Below are positions 35,059 through 44,534 of a stretch of DNA of 64,000 nt, piece after piece. Origin of the DNA: Alistipes sp. (GTDB lineage Bacteria; Bacteroidota; Bacteroidia; Bacteroidales; Rikenellaceae); the NCBI GenBank assembly GCA_017399485.1, contig JAFQCA010000007.1, positions 62,001-126,000 of the forward strand, in the 5' to 3' direction. The position numbers and the translations under genes are program-made. Under the pieces are notes generated by a model. It saw only the letters and a program-made list of their open reading frames with translations, was not told where the DNA came from and ran no database searches. Position 1 is the first letter of the stretch, and each line of letters starts with the position of its first letter.

Positions 35059-35065
35059 AAAAATA

Positions 35066-35098
35066 AACGATGTCGAATTTTCTCGGCATCGTTTTTTT
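35066..35098 (+). terminator. Terminator of the fab operon
   Basis: A 10-bp stem with one wobble (35066-35075 with 35084-35093) is followed by a run of Ts to 35098. It lies immediately after palindromic element 1. Confidence 0.85.
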
Positions 35099-35228
35099 GT
35101 TGCGTCATAATGAGTTTTATTATTGATTTATCGGAGGATTTTGAATCCGTGATTTTGAATTTTGAATTAGAATTGCTAAATTAGCACTTTGAAAGAGAAT
35201 ATATAAATCAAAATACTATAATAGAACT

Positions 35229-35930
35229 ATGAGCCAGAGAGATGTAATTATTGCGTGTGATTTCGACAGCGCTGAAACCACACTCGCTTTCCTTGACAAA
35301 TTTACCGATTGCAAACCTTTCGTGAAGATTGGTATGGAGTTGTATTATGCGGCTGGCCCCGCTATCGTGAAGGCTATCAAAGAACGTGGTCACAAGATTT
35401 TCCTCGACCTTAAGTTGCACGATATCCCCAATACGGTAAAGAAAGCAATGGCTGTTTTGTCGAAGATGGATGTCGATATGTGTAATCTGCACGCCGCAGG
35501 TACTGTCGAGATGATGAAAGCTGCTTTGGAGGGCCTTACTCGCGAGGATGGTACGCGTCCGCTGTTGATTGCCGTAACGCAACTTACATCAACCAGCGAG
35601 GAGCGTATGCAGAAGGATTTGTTGATTAACGCTACGATTAATGATACAATTGTACATTATGCCAAAAATGCGCAGGTAGCAGGCTTGGACGGTGTGGTAT
35701 GTTCTCCGCTGGAGGCTGGTATGGTTAAGGAGGCTTGCGGTGCAGGTTTCGTAACTGTAACGCCTGGTGTGCGTTTTGCTGACGGTGAGGTTGGTGACCA
35801 GGTGCGTGTGACTACACCTGCTCGTGCTAAAGAGATTGGTACAGATTACATCGTAGTGGGCCGTCCTATTACACAGGCCGCAGACCCCGTTGCAGCGTAT
35901 AAGCGTTGTGTGGCAGAATTTGTTGGATAA
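35229..35930 (+). CDS. pyrF: Orotidine 5'-phosphate decarboxylase
   Basis: 233 residues, the compact PyrF type. It decarboxylates OMP to UMP. The opening [20 protein letters not shown] and the catalytic Asp-x-Lys-x-x-Asp in [13 protein letters not shown] are intact. LTSTSEE, VCSPLEA, VTPGVRF and [14 protein letters not shown] form the phosphate-binding end. It is the first gene of the second pyrimidine cluster, pyrF-pyrE-pyrB-purT. No strong TAnnTTTG promoter was found just upstream. Confidence 0.96.
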   Translation: MSQRDVIIACDFDSAETTLAFLDKFTDCKPFVKIGMELYYAAGPAIVKAIKERGHKIFLDLKLHDIPNTVKKAMAVLSKMDVDMCNLHAAGTVEMMKAALEGLTREDGTRPLLIAVTQLTSTSEERMQKDLLINATINDTIVHYAKNAQVAGLDGVVCSPLEAGMVKEACGAGFVTVTPGVRFADGEVGDQVRVTTPARAKEIGTDYIVVGRPITQAADPVAAYKRCVAEFVG

Positions 35931-35950
35931 TATTAAAACTATAAAGAGAT

Positions 35951-36583
35951 ATGGAAAAGAGTATTGCTAAAGATTTGCTTTCGATTGGTGCTGTATTTTT
36001 GCGTCCCGAGCAGCCGTTTACTTGGGCAAGTGGTATCAAGAGCCCGATATATTGCGACAACCGTTTGACCTTGACTGCACCTCGTGTGCGTGACAACGTT
36101 GAGAAGGGTTTGGCTGAGTTGGTCAAGAAATATTATCCCGAATGTGAGGTGCTGATGGGTACAAGTACTGCCGGTATTGCTCACGCAGCCATTGTGGCTA
36201 CAATTATGGATTTGCCTATGGGTTATGTGCGTAGCGGCGCAAAGGACCACGGACGCACAAACCAGATTGAGGGTAAATTGGAGAAGGGCCAGAAGGTTGT
36301 TGTAGTAGAGGATTTGATTTCTACGGCTGGTAGTTGCATCGAGGTGGTGAAGGTCTTGCGAGAGGCTGGTGCTGATGTGCTGGGTGTTGTGAGCATCTTT
36401 ACCTATGGTATGCAGAAGGGCTTGGACCGTATGGCAGAGGCTGAGGTGGAGAATCACTCGCTCTCAAATCTCGATGCTTTGGTAGAGGCTGCTGCCGAAG
36501 AGGGGTACATTAAGCAGGAGGATTGCGCTCGCATTATCGCTTTCCGTAACAATCCTTCAGACGAGAGTTGGATTAATAAATAA
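35951..36583 (+). CDS. pyrE: Orotate phosphoribosyltransferase
   Basis: 210 residues. It makes OMP from orotate and [16 protein letters not shown] is the family opening. [16 protein letters not shown] and [17 protein letters not shown] carry the flexible-loop basic residues. The PRPP-binding motif is [26 protein letters not shown]. It lies 20 bases after pyrF and 7 before pyrB. Confidence 0.96.
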   Translation: MEKSIAKDLLSIGAVFLRPEQPFTWASGIKSPIYCDNRLTLTAPRVRDNVEKGLAELVKKYYPECEVLMGTSTAGIAHAAIVATIMDLPMGYVRSGAKDHGRTNQIEGKLEKGQKVVVVEDLISTAGSCIEVVKVLREAGADVLGVVSIFTYGMQKGLDRMAEAEVENHSLSNLDALVEAAAEEGYIKQEDCARIIAFRNNPSDESWINK

Positions 36584-36590
36584 AAGCATT

Positions 36591-37673
36591 ATGCGACACT
36601 TGATTGATACAACCGATATTTCGGTTGCTGAAGTTGATAAGATTATCAATACGGCACTCGATATTATAGCCAACCGCGAAAAATATAGTACAGTATGTAA
36701 AGGCAAAAAACTTGCTACATTGTTCTATGAGCCAAGTACACGTACTCGATTGAGTTTTACGTCGGCTATGATGGAGTTGGGTGGCAACGTGTTGGGTTTC
36801 TCGGATGCAGCGTCGTCATCGGTAAGCAAAGGTGAGACCGTAGCCGATACAGTGCGCGTTATTGGTTGCTTTGCCGATATTATCGCTATGCGTCACAGCA
36901 AGGAGGGCGCACCTCTGGTTGCGTCACATTACTCGGATGTGCCTATTATTAACGCAGGAGATGGTAGCCACGCCCACCCTACTCAAACATTGACCGACCT
37001 TTTGACTATTCGTCGTGAGAAGGGCCGTTTGGATAATCTGACAATCGGTTTTTGTGGCGATTTGAAGTTTGGTCGTACTGTTCACTCGCTTATCAAGGCT
37101 TTGTCACGTTATGAGGGTATTAACGTTGTGCTGATTGCTCCTGAGGAGTTGCGATTGCCATCGTATATTCGTCGTGAGGTCTGCGATAAAAACAATGTTC
37201 CTACGCGTGAGGTGGCAACTATGGAGGAGGTATTGCCGGAGTTGGATATCCTATATATGACTCGCGTACAGAAGGAGCGTTTCTTGGATGAGGAAGAGTT
37301 TGAGCGCTTGAAGGATAGTTTTATTCTCAATCCTGAGAGAATGAAATTGGCAAAGGAGGATATGATTGTCCTGCATCCGTTGCCTCGTGTGAACGAGATT
37401 ACACGCGATGTGGATAACGACCCCCGAGCCGCATATTTCCGTCAGGTGGAGAATGGAAAATTTGTGCGTATGGCTTTGATTTACACTCTGCTTCAGTGGG
37501 CAAATGAGCAACCTGCAGAGGGCCAGACTCCTCGCTTGGATGAGGCGCAGGTGCATAATGATTGGCGATGCAGCAACCGTCAATGTATATCGAATTGGGA
37601 GGATGTGGATAAATTATTCCACCAGACTGAAGACGGCTATCGTTGCTCATATTGCGAGGCTCGCAAGAAATAG
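36591..37673 (+). CDS. pyrB: Aspartate carbamoyltransferase fused to a PyrI-like zinc domain
   Basis: 360 residues, about 50 more than an ordinary catalytic chain. The catalytic part (about 1-305) is complete: FYEPSTRTR (Ser-Thr-Arg-Thr-Arg at 49-53), Lys80 in [28 protein letters not shown], and HPLPRVNEI at 262-270. After a short linker comes a zinc ribbon with Cys327-x4-Cys332 and Cys352-x2-Cys355 ([11 protein letters not shown] ... [10 protein letters not shown]). This closely resembles the zinc domain at the C-terminus of PyrI (C-P-N-S-N-C-I-S ... C-K-Y-C-E). The nucleotide-binding N-terminal domain of PyrI is missing, and no separate pyrI follows. The tail may stabilise the catalytic trimer or link trimers. 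Confidence 0.93.
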   Translation: MRHLIDTTDISVAEVDKIINTALDIIANREKYSTVCKGKKLATLFYEPSTRTRLSFTSAMMELGGNVLGFSDAASSSVSKGETVADTVRVIGCFADIIAMRHSKEGAPLVASHYSDVPIINAGDGSHAHPTQTLTDLLTIRREKGRLDNLTIGFCGDLKFGRTVHSLIKALSRYEGINVVLIAPEELRLPSYIRREVCDKNNVPTREVATMEEVLPELDILYMTRVQKERFLDEEEFERLKDSFILNPERMKLAKEDMIVLHPLPRVNEITRDVDNDPRAAYFRQVENGKFVRMALIYTLLQWANEQPAEGQTPRLDEAQVHNDWRCSNRQCISNWEDVDKLFHQTEDGYRCSYCEARKK

Positions 37674-37703
37674 AATTTGTAATTTAGGTAATAGAAATAG
37701 ATT

Positions 37704-38894
37704 ATGGTAAAAATAGGTACTCCTATGACTCCCGTAGGCAAGAAGGCTATCTTGTGTGGCTCGGGAGAGTTGGGTAAAGAGGTTGCTATCGAGTTGCAGC
37801 GTTATGGTGTGGAGGTGATTGCTCTTGACAAATACCCCAATGCACCCGCTATGCAGGTTGCACATCGCTCGTATGTGTTGTCGATGCTTGATGGTGAGCG
37901 TCTGCGTGAAATTATCGAAAAGGAGAAACCTGATTATATTATCCCCGAGGTGGAGGCTATTGCTACACCTACGTTGGTGGCTTTGGAGAAGGAGGGTTAT
38001 AATGTGATTCCTACAGCCAACGCTACCCTACTGACGATGAATCGTAAGGGAATACGTCAGTTGGCAGCCGAGGAGTTGGGTATCCCTACATCACCCTATT
38101 GCTTTGCCGCTACGCGTGAGGAGTTTGATGCAGCAGTAGCAAAGGTTGGTACGCCTTGCGTTGTGAAGCCTATTATGTCATCGTCAGGTCACGGTCAGAG
38201 CGTAATGCGTAGCGCGGCTGATGCTGATGCATCGTGGAAAATTGCGCAAGAGGGAGGCCGTGCAGGTGGCGGTGAGGTTATTGTCGAGGGCTTTGTGAAG
38301 TTCGACTATGAGATTACATTGCTTACTGTTCGTCACTCTGGTGGTACATCGTTCCTTAACCCTATCGGTCACCATCAGGTAGATGGCGACTACCGTGAGT
38401 CTTGGCAACCACAGCCTATGAGCGAGGTGGCTTTGGCGCAGGCGCAAGATATTGCAAAGAAGGTTACTGACGCACTTGGCGGTTATGGTATCTTTGGTGT
38501 GGAGTTGTTCGTATGTGGTGATAAAGTGTTATTCAGCGAGGTGTCGCCGCGTCCACACGATACGGGTATGGTAACGATGATTTCGCAGGATTTGTCGGAG
38601 TTTGCATTGCACGCGCGTGCGGTGTTGGGCCTGCCCATTCCATCAATTAACTTCTATGGCCCCAGCGCATCGAAGGCTGTTGTTGTGGAGGGCGATACCG
38701 ATAAGGTCGTTTTTGGTAACTTGGATAAGGTATTGGCCGAGCCTAATGTGCAGGTGCGTATCTTTGGTAAGCCCGAAGTCAAGGGACATCGCCGTATGGG
38801 TGTGATTCTGGCTCGTGGCGAGAGTGTCGAGGATGCTTTGGCAAAGGCCGAGAAGGCTTATGCAACCTTGGAGGTAGAGGCATTGCCGAGATAA
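37704..38894 (+). CDS. purT: Formate-dependent phosphoribosylglycinamide formyltransferase
   Basis: 396 residues, an ATP-grasp enzyme that makes formyl-GAR from GAR, formate and [27 protein letters not shown] is the start, then [46 protein letters not shown], and [17 protein letters not shown] for ATP binding. [19 protein letters not shown] and [13 protein letters not shown] complete the site. It follows pyrB by 30 bases and ends the cluster. A folate-dependent PurN that does the same step is encoded at 43959-44534. Confidence 0.96.
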   Translation: MVKIGTPMTPVGKKAILCGSGELGKEVAIELQRYGVEVIALDKYPNAPAMQVAHRSYVLSMLDGERLREIIEKEKPDYIIPEVEAIATPTLVALEKEGYNVIPTANATLLTMNRKGIRQLAAEELGIPTSPYCFAATREEFDAAVAKVGTPCVVKPIMSSSGHGQSVMRSAADADASWKIAQEGGRAGGGEVIVEGFVKFDYEITLLTVRHSGGTSFLNPIGHHQVDGDYRESWQPQPMSEVALAQAQDIAKKVTDALGGYGIFGVELFVCGDKVLFSEVSPRPHDTGMVTMISQDLSEFALHARAVLGLPIPSINFYGPSASKAVVVEGDTDKVVFGNLDKVLAEPNVQVRIFGKPEVKGHRRMGVILARGESVEDALAKAEKAYATLEVEALPR

Positions 38895-38903
38895 AAGTTT
38901 TCT

Positions 38904-38999
38904 AACAAGGCTCTTTTGGCATCTTGCTTGCCATCGAAATCCTCATTTACGCTTAAGTAAATTGTGGTTTTCGGGCTGCCGAATCAAAATGCCTCTTAT
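38904..38999. repeat. Intergenic palindromic element, copy 2 (after purT)
   Basis: An imperfect inverted repeat of about 96 bases. The left arm (AAGGCTCTTTTGGCATC, then GCTTGCC and CGAAATCC) pairs with the right arm (GGTTTTCG, GGCTGCC, CAAAATGCC). The core is CTCATTTACGCTTAAGTAAA around 38942-38961. Arms differ in sequence from copy 1 but keep pairing. Confidence 0.7.
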
Positions 39000-39020
39000 T
39001 ATTCACATTTTAAGCAAATT

Positions 39021-39055
39021 AAAGGTGTTTCAAGATTATTTGAAACACCTTTTTT
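39021..39055. terminator. Bidirectional terminator between purT and the sigma-factor unit
   Basis: A perfect 12-bp stem, AAAGGTGTTTCA (39021-39032) against its complement ending near 39052, is followed by a T-run. It sits 20 bases after palindromic element 2. Confidence 0.88.
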
Positions 39056-39056
39056 G

Positions 39057-39635
39057 TTACTCTTCAAATTGCTTGAGAGCCATTATACGTTGTTTGATTT
39101 CAGCAATGTGTTCTTTTTCTTGCAGATAACGCCAGCAGCCTAATATGAGACTTGCAATGATTGTAAGAATCATCCATAGCCACCACTCGGATGATGGTGC
39201 AGAATGACGATTAATAGCATCTATTATAACATAGGCAAAAATTGATGCGAGGAAACAAGCCTCTACTATATTGTTGCGAACAAATAATCGCTCGAATTTT
39301 AATATCATCTGTTCTTGCTCGACGATATTAGCATCGAATTTAGCCAGACGCTTGATTATTCTCCACATAGGCGAGAATAGGAAAATATCCATAACAACAA
39401 CGCTTCCGATAACAATCCAGCCAAATGGGTCGTTTTGAATATTTTGTACGAAGAGTATTCCGATTGCACATATTAGCACTATCCATCCTAAATATTGGTT
39501 CATTCGGATTCTGCTCCAATAAGATTTTACTCTATTTTCAGCAACCATCTGTAACTCCTGCTTGTGTAGTATCTCATTATGTTCTAATTGCTCGGATAGC
39601 CTGTCCCACGATTGTTTTAATTGTTCAAGTTCCAT
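39057..39635 (-). CDS. Membrane protein partner of an ECF sigma factor
   Basis: 192 residues. A charged N-terminal helix (about 1-40, MELEQLKQSWDRLSEQLEHNEILHKQEL) precedes two hydrophobic segments (about 48-66 and 70-88). A helical stretch and two more segments (about 122-140 and 148-166) follow, and the tail is charged. It lies 11 bases downstream of an ECF sigma gene, in the place of an anti-sigma factor. I see no zinc-binding anti-sigma motif, so the regulatory role rests on position only. Confidence 0.7.
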   Translation of the reverse strand: MELEQLKQSWDRLSEQLEHNEILHKQELQMVAENRVKSYWSRIRMNQYLGWIVLICAIGILFVQNIQNDPFGWIVIGSVVVMDIFLFSPMWRIIKRLAKFDANIVEQEQMILKFERLFVRNNIVEACFLASIFAYVIIDAINRHSAPSSEWWLWMILTIIASLILGCWRYLQEKEHIAEIKQRIMALKQFEE

Positions 39636-39646
39636 AGTTCTACTAA

Positions 39647-40123
39647 TTAAGCATTAAACATCTCTTTGATTTTATTTTTAGCGCGCATAAGTTTTACAGC
39701 AACATTCGATTCCGTGAGACCTGTAATCTCGGCTATTTCGTTGTATGCATAGCCATCGAGCCATAAGATTATCAAGGCTCGGTCGATGTGGCCCAAACGA
39801 TTGATTACAGAGTGCAGTTCTTCCAATCGCTCCTTTAGGGCAGGGTCCTCATCTGTAGAAATATCGAATGATAATGATATGAGGGCGGGTTGCTTACGTC
39901 GGATAAACGATATGCAGGTGTAAAGAGCAATGCGATATATCCAGGTTGTAGGTTTACTTTTACCCTCAAATCTATCGTAACTTTGCCATAAATTACACAA
40001 TACCTCCTGATAGTAATCCTCTATCATCCCTTTGGGTGCGTATATGTAGCATACCTTATATATAATATTTCGGTTGGCGTATACTGCGTCTAAAAATCGT
40101 TGTTTTTTTGTTTGGGTTTCCAT
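39647..40123 (-). CDS. ECF-type RNA polymerase sigma factor
   Basis: 158 residues. Region 2 reads YAPKGMIEDYYQEVLCNLWQSYDRFEGKSKPTTWIYRIALYTCISFIRR, matching sigma-70 region 2.1-2.4. Region 4 reads LGHIDRALIILWLDGYAYNEIAEITGLTESNVAVKLMRAKNKIKEMF, with its helix-turn-helix. The linker is short and there is no region 1 or 3, as in group 4 (ECF) factors. It is co-transcribed with a membrane protein that may control it. Targets are unknown. Confidence 0.93.
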   Translation of the reverse strand: METQTKKQRFLDAVYANRNIIYKVCYIYAPKGMIEDYYQEVLCNLWQSYDRFEGKSKPTTWIYRIALYTCISFIRRKQPALISLSFDISTDEDPALKERLEELHSVINRLGHIDRALIILWLDGYAYNEIAEITGLTESNVAVKLMRAKNKIKEMFNA

Positions 40124-40202
40124 TTGATTAATGTTTTGTTTGCCTTATTAGTCGCAAAAGCAATGGAAAAATTACAAACAGGGTGATTTTTTTTCGTGAT
40201 AT

Positions 40203-40242
40203 TATAAAACAACCTGTCTAATCATCAGTTAGACAGGTTGTT
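40203..40242 (-). terminator. Terminator of the purine operon (after folD)
   Basis: A perfect 14-bp stem (40208-40221 with 40229-40242, 7-base loop). On the minus strand it is followed by TTTTAT. It lies between folD and the sigma gene. Confidence 0.85.
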
Positions 40243-40290
40243 GAAATTCTTATGTCTTAATTCTAATTTTGAATTTTGAATTCTCCTCTC

Positions 40291-41142
40291 CTATTTCTGC
40301 ATCTTGCGCAAGAAGCACTCAATGGTATTCTCCATCAAACAAGTGATAGTCATAGGGCCTACACCTCCAGGAACGGGAGTGATAGCCGAAGCCTTAGGTT
40401 CGATGGCTGCAAAATCGACGTCACCACACAACTTGTTGGTCTCGGGGTCACGATTAACACCTACATCAATAACAACAGCGCCCTCCTTAACCATATCTGC
40501 TGTTACGAACTTCGCACGACCTATGGCTACAACCAATATGTCGGCACGACGTGTTACCTCAGCCAAATCCTTTGTGCGGCTGTGAGCGATTGTGACTGTC
40601 GCATTTTCGTTCAACAACAACTTCGATACGGGAAGACCTACGATGTTACTGCGACCAATAACTACAACCTCCTTGCCTGCAATCTCTACGTTTGCACGCT
40701 TCAACAACTTTATAATACCCTTTGGTGTGCAAGGAAGTGTGCAGGGCTGCTTGAGCCACAAGTTGGCTACGTTCATCGGGTGGAAACCGTCAACGTCCTT
40801 CTCCGCGCTGATAGCCGCGATAACTTTGTCGGAGTCAATGTGTTTTGGCAATGGCAACTGTACCAAGATGCCGTCAACGCTATCGTCGGCGTTAAGTTCG
40901 TCAATGATGCCTAACAATTCGGCCTCCGAGATAGTGTCGGGCTTGCGGATTGTAGTGTTCTTTAGGCCAACCTCCTCGGATGCTTTCGCCTTGCCTGTAA
41001 CGTATGATACGCTACCAGGGTCCTCGCCTACAAGTATTACAACCAAGTGAGGTACACGTCCGTACTTCTCTGTGAAAGTGGCAACATCAGCCGCCATCTC
41101 CTGCTTCAAAGAGAGTGCTAACTCTTTACCGCTTATAATCAT
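40291..41142 (-). CDS. folD: Methylenetetrahydrofolate dehydrogenase/cyclohydrolase
   Basis: 283 residues. FolD interconverts methylene-, methenyl- and formyl-tetrahydrofolate; 10-formyl-THF is the donor for PurN and PurH encoded in the same operon. The catalytic YVTGKAKASEEVG (Tyr and Lys) is present, then DGILVQLPLPKHID, KDVDGFHPMNV, and the NADP fold VVVIGRSNIVGLPVSKLLL. VAIGRAKFV and PVPGGVGPMTITCLMENT close the protein. It is the last gene of the minus-strand pur operon, 18 bases after purD. Confidence 0.96.
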   Translation of the reverse strand: MIISGKELALSLKQEMAADVATFTEKYGRVPHLVVILVGEDPGSVSYVTGKAKASEEVGLKNTTIRKPDTISEAELLGIIDELNADDSVDGILVQLPLPKHIDSDKVIAAISAEKDVDGFHPMNVANLWLKQPCTLPCTPKGIIKLLKRANVEIAGKEVVVIGRSNIVGLPVSKLLLNENATVTIAHSRTKDLAEVTRRADILVVAIGRAKFVTADMVKEGAVVIDVGVNRDPETNKLCGDVDFAAIEPKASAITPVPGGVGPMTITCLMENTIECFLRKMQK

Positions 41143-41160
41143 AATTCGATAAGTTTTAAG

Positions 41161-42408
41161 TTAATATTTGAATGCTTTGTCACCGATGTCTGTGCGGTGG
41201 AACAGGTTGTCGCACTTGATTTTTGCAACCTCTGCAACGGCTTTCTGCTGGGCCTCACGCAGTGTGGGGGCTTGGCATACGACAATCATTACGCGGCCTC
41301 CAGATGTTACATATTTGCCATCCTTCAAGGCTGTACCCATATGATAGATTGAGCCATCTACATCCTCTGTACCCTCGATAACGAATCCCTTCTCATAAGG
41401 GCCCGGGTAACCCTTCGATGCCAAGACAATGCCCAATGTTGCAAAGTCGTGCCACTCAATTGTCGGTTGCTTGCCATCGGCTACATCGCAGAATACTTGA
41501 CAAATGTCGCTCTTGATACGGGGAAGTATAACCTCTGTTTCGGGGTCGCCAAAACGAGCGTTAAATTCGATGACCTTTATACCCTGCTTTGTCTTCATCA
41601 ATCCACCGTACAATACACCGCAGAAGGCGCAACCCTCCTCGACCATAGCCGAAGCGGTACGACGCATAATATTCTGCATAGCGTAATCCAAATCCTCATC
41701 GGTGATAAAGGGCAACTCTGTGTATGCTCCCATACCGCCTGTGTTGGGGCCTTTGTCGCCATCGTATGCGCGTTTGTGGTCCTGCGATACGGGCATAGGA
41801 TATACGTCGTGACCATTAACGAAGCAGAGCAATGAGAACTCTGGGCCTTCAAGATACTCCTCGATGACAACTTTCCCCTTGCCAAACTTCGAGTCAAGCA
41901 ACATATCGCGCAGAGCCTCCTCGGCCTGCTCCATAGTCTCGGCAATAACAACACCCTTACCTGCAGCCAGACCATCGTACTTGAGAACTGTGGGCAATGA
42001 GCCGCTCTTAACATACGCCAATGCAGCATCGAAATCCTCGAATGTCTCGTATGCCGCAGTCGGAACGTCATATTTCTTCATCAAATCTTTGGCGAACTGC
42101 TTGCTGGTCTCGATTTGAGCCGCAGCCTTTGTCGGGCCAAAGATGCGAAGACCGTTCTGCTTGAATGTGTCGGCGATGCCTGCCTCCAATGCAACTTCGG
42201 GGCCTACGACAGTAAGTTCGATATTATTCTCCTTTGCAAAATCGCAAAGAGCATCGACCTGTGTCTCTTTGATGGCCACGCACTCGGCCAATGCGGCAAT
42301 ACCCGCATTACCCGGTGCGCAAAAAATCTTATCTACTTGAGGTGACTTGCTCAACGCCTCGACAATGGCGTGACAACGTCCACCTGAACCTACTACAAGA
42401 ACTCTCAT
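41161..42408 (-). CDS. purD: Phosphoribosylamine-glycine ligase
   Basis: 415 residues; ATP-grasp enzyme that forms GAR from phosphoribosylamine and glycine. The start is MRVLVVGSGGRCHAIVEALSKSPQVDKIFCAPGNAGIA. VVGPEVALEAGI, FGPTKAAAQIE, LKYDGLAAGKGVV and QDHKRAYDGDKGPNTGGMGAYTELP are family motifs. IEFNARFGDPETEVILPRIKSD is the metal site. The conserved initial G-G-R-E-H-A is changed to GGRCHA (Glu to Cys), a minor oddity. It lies 12 bases after purH. Confidence 0.95.
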   Translation of the reverse strand: MRVLVVGSGGRCHAIVEALSKSPQVDKIFCAPGNAGIAALAECVAIKETQVDALCDFAKENNIELTVVGPEVALEAGIADTFKQNGLRIFGPTKAAAQIETSKQFAKDLMKKYDVPTAAYETFEDFDAALAYVKSGSLPTVLKYDGLAAGKGVVIAETMEQAEEALRDMLLDSKFGKGKVVIEEYLEGPEFSLLCFVNGHDVYPMPVSQDHKRAYDGDKGPNTGGMGAYTELPFITDEDLDYAMQNIMRRTASAMVEEGCAFCGVLYGGLMKTKQGIKVIEFNARFGDPETEVILPRIKSDICQVFCDVADGKQPTIEWHDFATLGIVLASKGYPGPYEKGFVIEGTEDVDGSIYHMGTALKDGKYVTSGGRVMIVVCQAPTLREAQQKAVAEVAKIKCDNLFHRTDIGDKAFKY

Positions 42409-42420
42409 AGACCTATTATA

Positions 42421-43950
42421 TTAATGCTTGAAGTGACGCATACCTGTGCAGACCATAGTAATGCCGCACTCGTTGGCTTTCTTAACAGAATCTTCGTCGC
42501 GTACGCTACCGCCCGGCTGAACGATAGCCGTTACACCGTACTGCGCTGCCAAAGTGACTGTATCATCGAAGGGGAAGAATCCGTCAGATGCCAAAACCAA
42601 CCCCTCGGTAAAGCCTGCGGCCTGTGCCTGCTTGAGTGCAATCTCGGCAGAGCCTACGCGGTTCATCTGGCCAGCACCAACACCTACTGTATGACCATCC
42701 TTAACGACAACAATGGCGTTAGATTTAACGTGCTTAACGACTCTCCAACCGAAGTTAAGGTCTGTTACCTGCTCCTCTGTCGGCTTAACATCTGTAACGC
42801 ACATATCGGCTGTAACGGTAGCCGTAGTCTTGTCCAAATCCTGAACAAGCAAACCGCCGTTTACGCTTACATATTGATTTACTACGCTGTCATCCTTGCT
42901 CATATCAACCTGCAACAGACGCAAGTTCTTCTTTGTAGAGAGTACCTCCAAAGCCTCGTCAGAGAACGATGGAGCCATAATAATCTCCAAGAAGATGGGC
43001 TTCATAAGTTCGGCTGCCTCACGATTAACCTCGCGGTTTACGGCTACGATACCGCCGAAGATACTAACCTTGTCGGCCTCGTACGCTTTAGTCCAAGCAT
43101 CTACTACATCCTTGCCGATTGCAGCACCGCAAGGATTCATATGCTTAAGGCCTACGCAGAATGGCTCTTCAAACTCGCGAACGATAGAGAGGGCTGCATT
43201 GGCATCCTGGATATTGTTGTATGAGAGTTCCTTGCCATTCAACTGCTTTGCATTGGCCAATGAGAATGAGCCAGCCTCGGCGCTGCCATAGAACTTAGCC
43301 TGCTGGTGGGGGTTCTCACCATAACGTAAGCCCTGAACCAAGTCGAACTCCAAGAAAAGTTTTTCGTTTAGACCGGCAGCCTTGCGCATATATGTAGCAA
43401 TCATTGAGTCGTACTCTGCTGTGTGAGTATATGCCTTAGCCGAAAGTTGCAAGCGAGTCTCAACGGTTGTGTTGCCTGTAGCCTTAATCTCCTCGATAAT
43501 CTGTGCATAGTCTGCAGGGTCGCAAACTACGGTTACGTCCTTATAGTTCTTGGCTGCCGAACGCAACATTGATGGACCACCGATGTCGATGTTCTCGATA
43601 GCGTCTTCCATAGTTACATCGGGCTTTGCGATTGTCTGGCGGAAAGGATAGAGGTTTACGCAAACCATATCGATAAACTCAATCGAGTTATCCTTCAAAG
43701 CCTTTAGATGGCTCTCGTCATCACGGCGTGCCAGCAAGCCTCCGTGAACTTTGGGGTGCAATGTCTTAACACGGCCGTCGCAGATTTCGGGGAAACCTGT
43801 AACGTCGCTGATGTTGATAACCTCCAAACCGCTATCGCGAAGGAGTTTCATCGTGCCTCCTGTGGCGATAATCTCCCAGCCTAAAGAACGCAGTTGTTGA
43901 GCAAATTCCACAACGCCGTTCTTGTCGCTTACACTGATTAATGCTCTCAT
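42421..43950 (-). CDS. purH: AICAR transformylase/IMP cyclohydrolase
   Basis: 509 residues, bifunctional enzyme for the last two steps to IMP. The N-terminal IMP cyclohydrolase part has RALISVSDKNGVVEFAQQL, GTMKLLRDSGLEVINISDVTGFPEICDGRVKTLHPKVHGGLLARR and ENIDIGGPSMLRSAAKNY. The C-terminal transformylase part has LRYGENPHQQAKFY, CVGLKHMNPCGAAIG with the catalytic Lys-His pair, and SDGFFPFDDTV. The end GITAIVQPGGSVRDED ... ITMVCTGMRHFKH is intact. Confidence 0.96.
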   Translation of the reverse strand: MRALISVSDKNGVVEFAQQLRSLGWEIIATGGTMKLLRDSGLEVINISDVTGFPEICDGRVKTLHPKVHGGLLARRDDESHLKALKDNSIEFIDMVCVNLYPFRQTIAKPDVTMEDAIENIDIGGPSMLRSAAKNYKDVTVVCDPADYAQIIEEIKATGNTTVETRLQLSAKAYTHTAEYDSMIATYMRKAAGLNEKLFLEFDLVQGLRYGENPHQQAKFYGSAEAGSFSLANAKQLNGKELSYNNIQDANAALSIVREFEEPFCVGLKHMNPCGAAIGKDVVDAWTKAYEADKVSIFGGIVAVNREVNREAAELMKPIFLEIIMAPSFSDEALEVLSTKKNLRLLQVDMSKDDSVVNQYVSVNGGLLVQDLDKTTATVTADMCVTDVKPTEEQVTDLNFGWRVVKHVKSNAIVVVKDGHTVGVGAGQMNRVGSAEIALKQAQAAGFTEGLVLASDGFFPFDDTVTLAAQYGVTAIVQPGGSVRDEDSVKKANECGITMVCTGMRHFKH

Positions 43951-43958
43951 ATTTTCTG

Positions 43959-44534
43959 TTATTTTAATAATTTTTGTAACGTTTTAATGTATAATTTATA
44001 CTCTGCTGCGTGAATTAATGCAGTCAGTTCTTCAATATTGTCGCCTTCGTATTCTATGGCTTGCTGTGCGATAATCTTACCTCCGTCGAGCGTTTCATCA
44101 ACATAATGTATGGTCGCACCATAGACTTTAACGCCATACTCCATAGCCTGCTCTATAGCCCTTGCTCCGGCAAATGCAGGAAGTAGAGATGGGTGTATGT
44201 TGATAATACGTCCTTTGTAGGCATTGAGCAACTCTTCACCCACGATGCGCATATATCCTGCGAGACAGATTAACTCTATCCCACATTCGCGGCAGCGTCG
44301 TACTATCTCGCGCTCATAGTCGCTCTTGGTCGGATAATCTTTAGCCGAGAAGACAAACTTCTCGACACCCATAGCATCGGCTAATGAGCAGACTCTTGCC
44401 GAAGGTTTGTCGCATACCATCAGCACCACATCGGCAGGAATCTCTCCCGACTGTGCTGCTCGTGTGATAACCTCGAAGTTTGAGCCGTAACCGCTGGCAA
44501 AGACAGCAATCTTATGTCTGGATTGCGTAGCCAT
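43959..44534 (-). CDS. purN: Phosphoribosylglycinamide formyltransferase (folate-dependent)
   Basis: 191 residues. It transfers formyl from 10-formyl-THF to GAR. IAVFASGYGSNFEVI is the phosphate loop. LICLAGYMRIVGEELLNAYKGRIINIHPSLLPAF has the catalytic Asn and His, and GATIHYVDETLDGGKIIAQQ the catalytic Asp. Its start overlaps the end of purM. It duplicates the step done by PurT (37704-38894), which uses formate instead. Confidence 0.95.
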   Translation of the reverse strand: MATQSRHKIAVFASGYGSNFEVITRAAQSGEIPADVVLMVCDKPSARVCSLADAMGVEKFVFSAKDYPTKSDYEREIVRRCRECGIELICLAGYMRIVGEELLNAYKGRIINIHPSLLPAFAGARAIEQAMEYGVKVYGATIHYVDETLDGGKIIAQQAIEYEGDNIEELTALIHAAEYKLYIKTLQKLLK

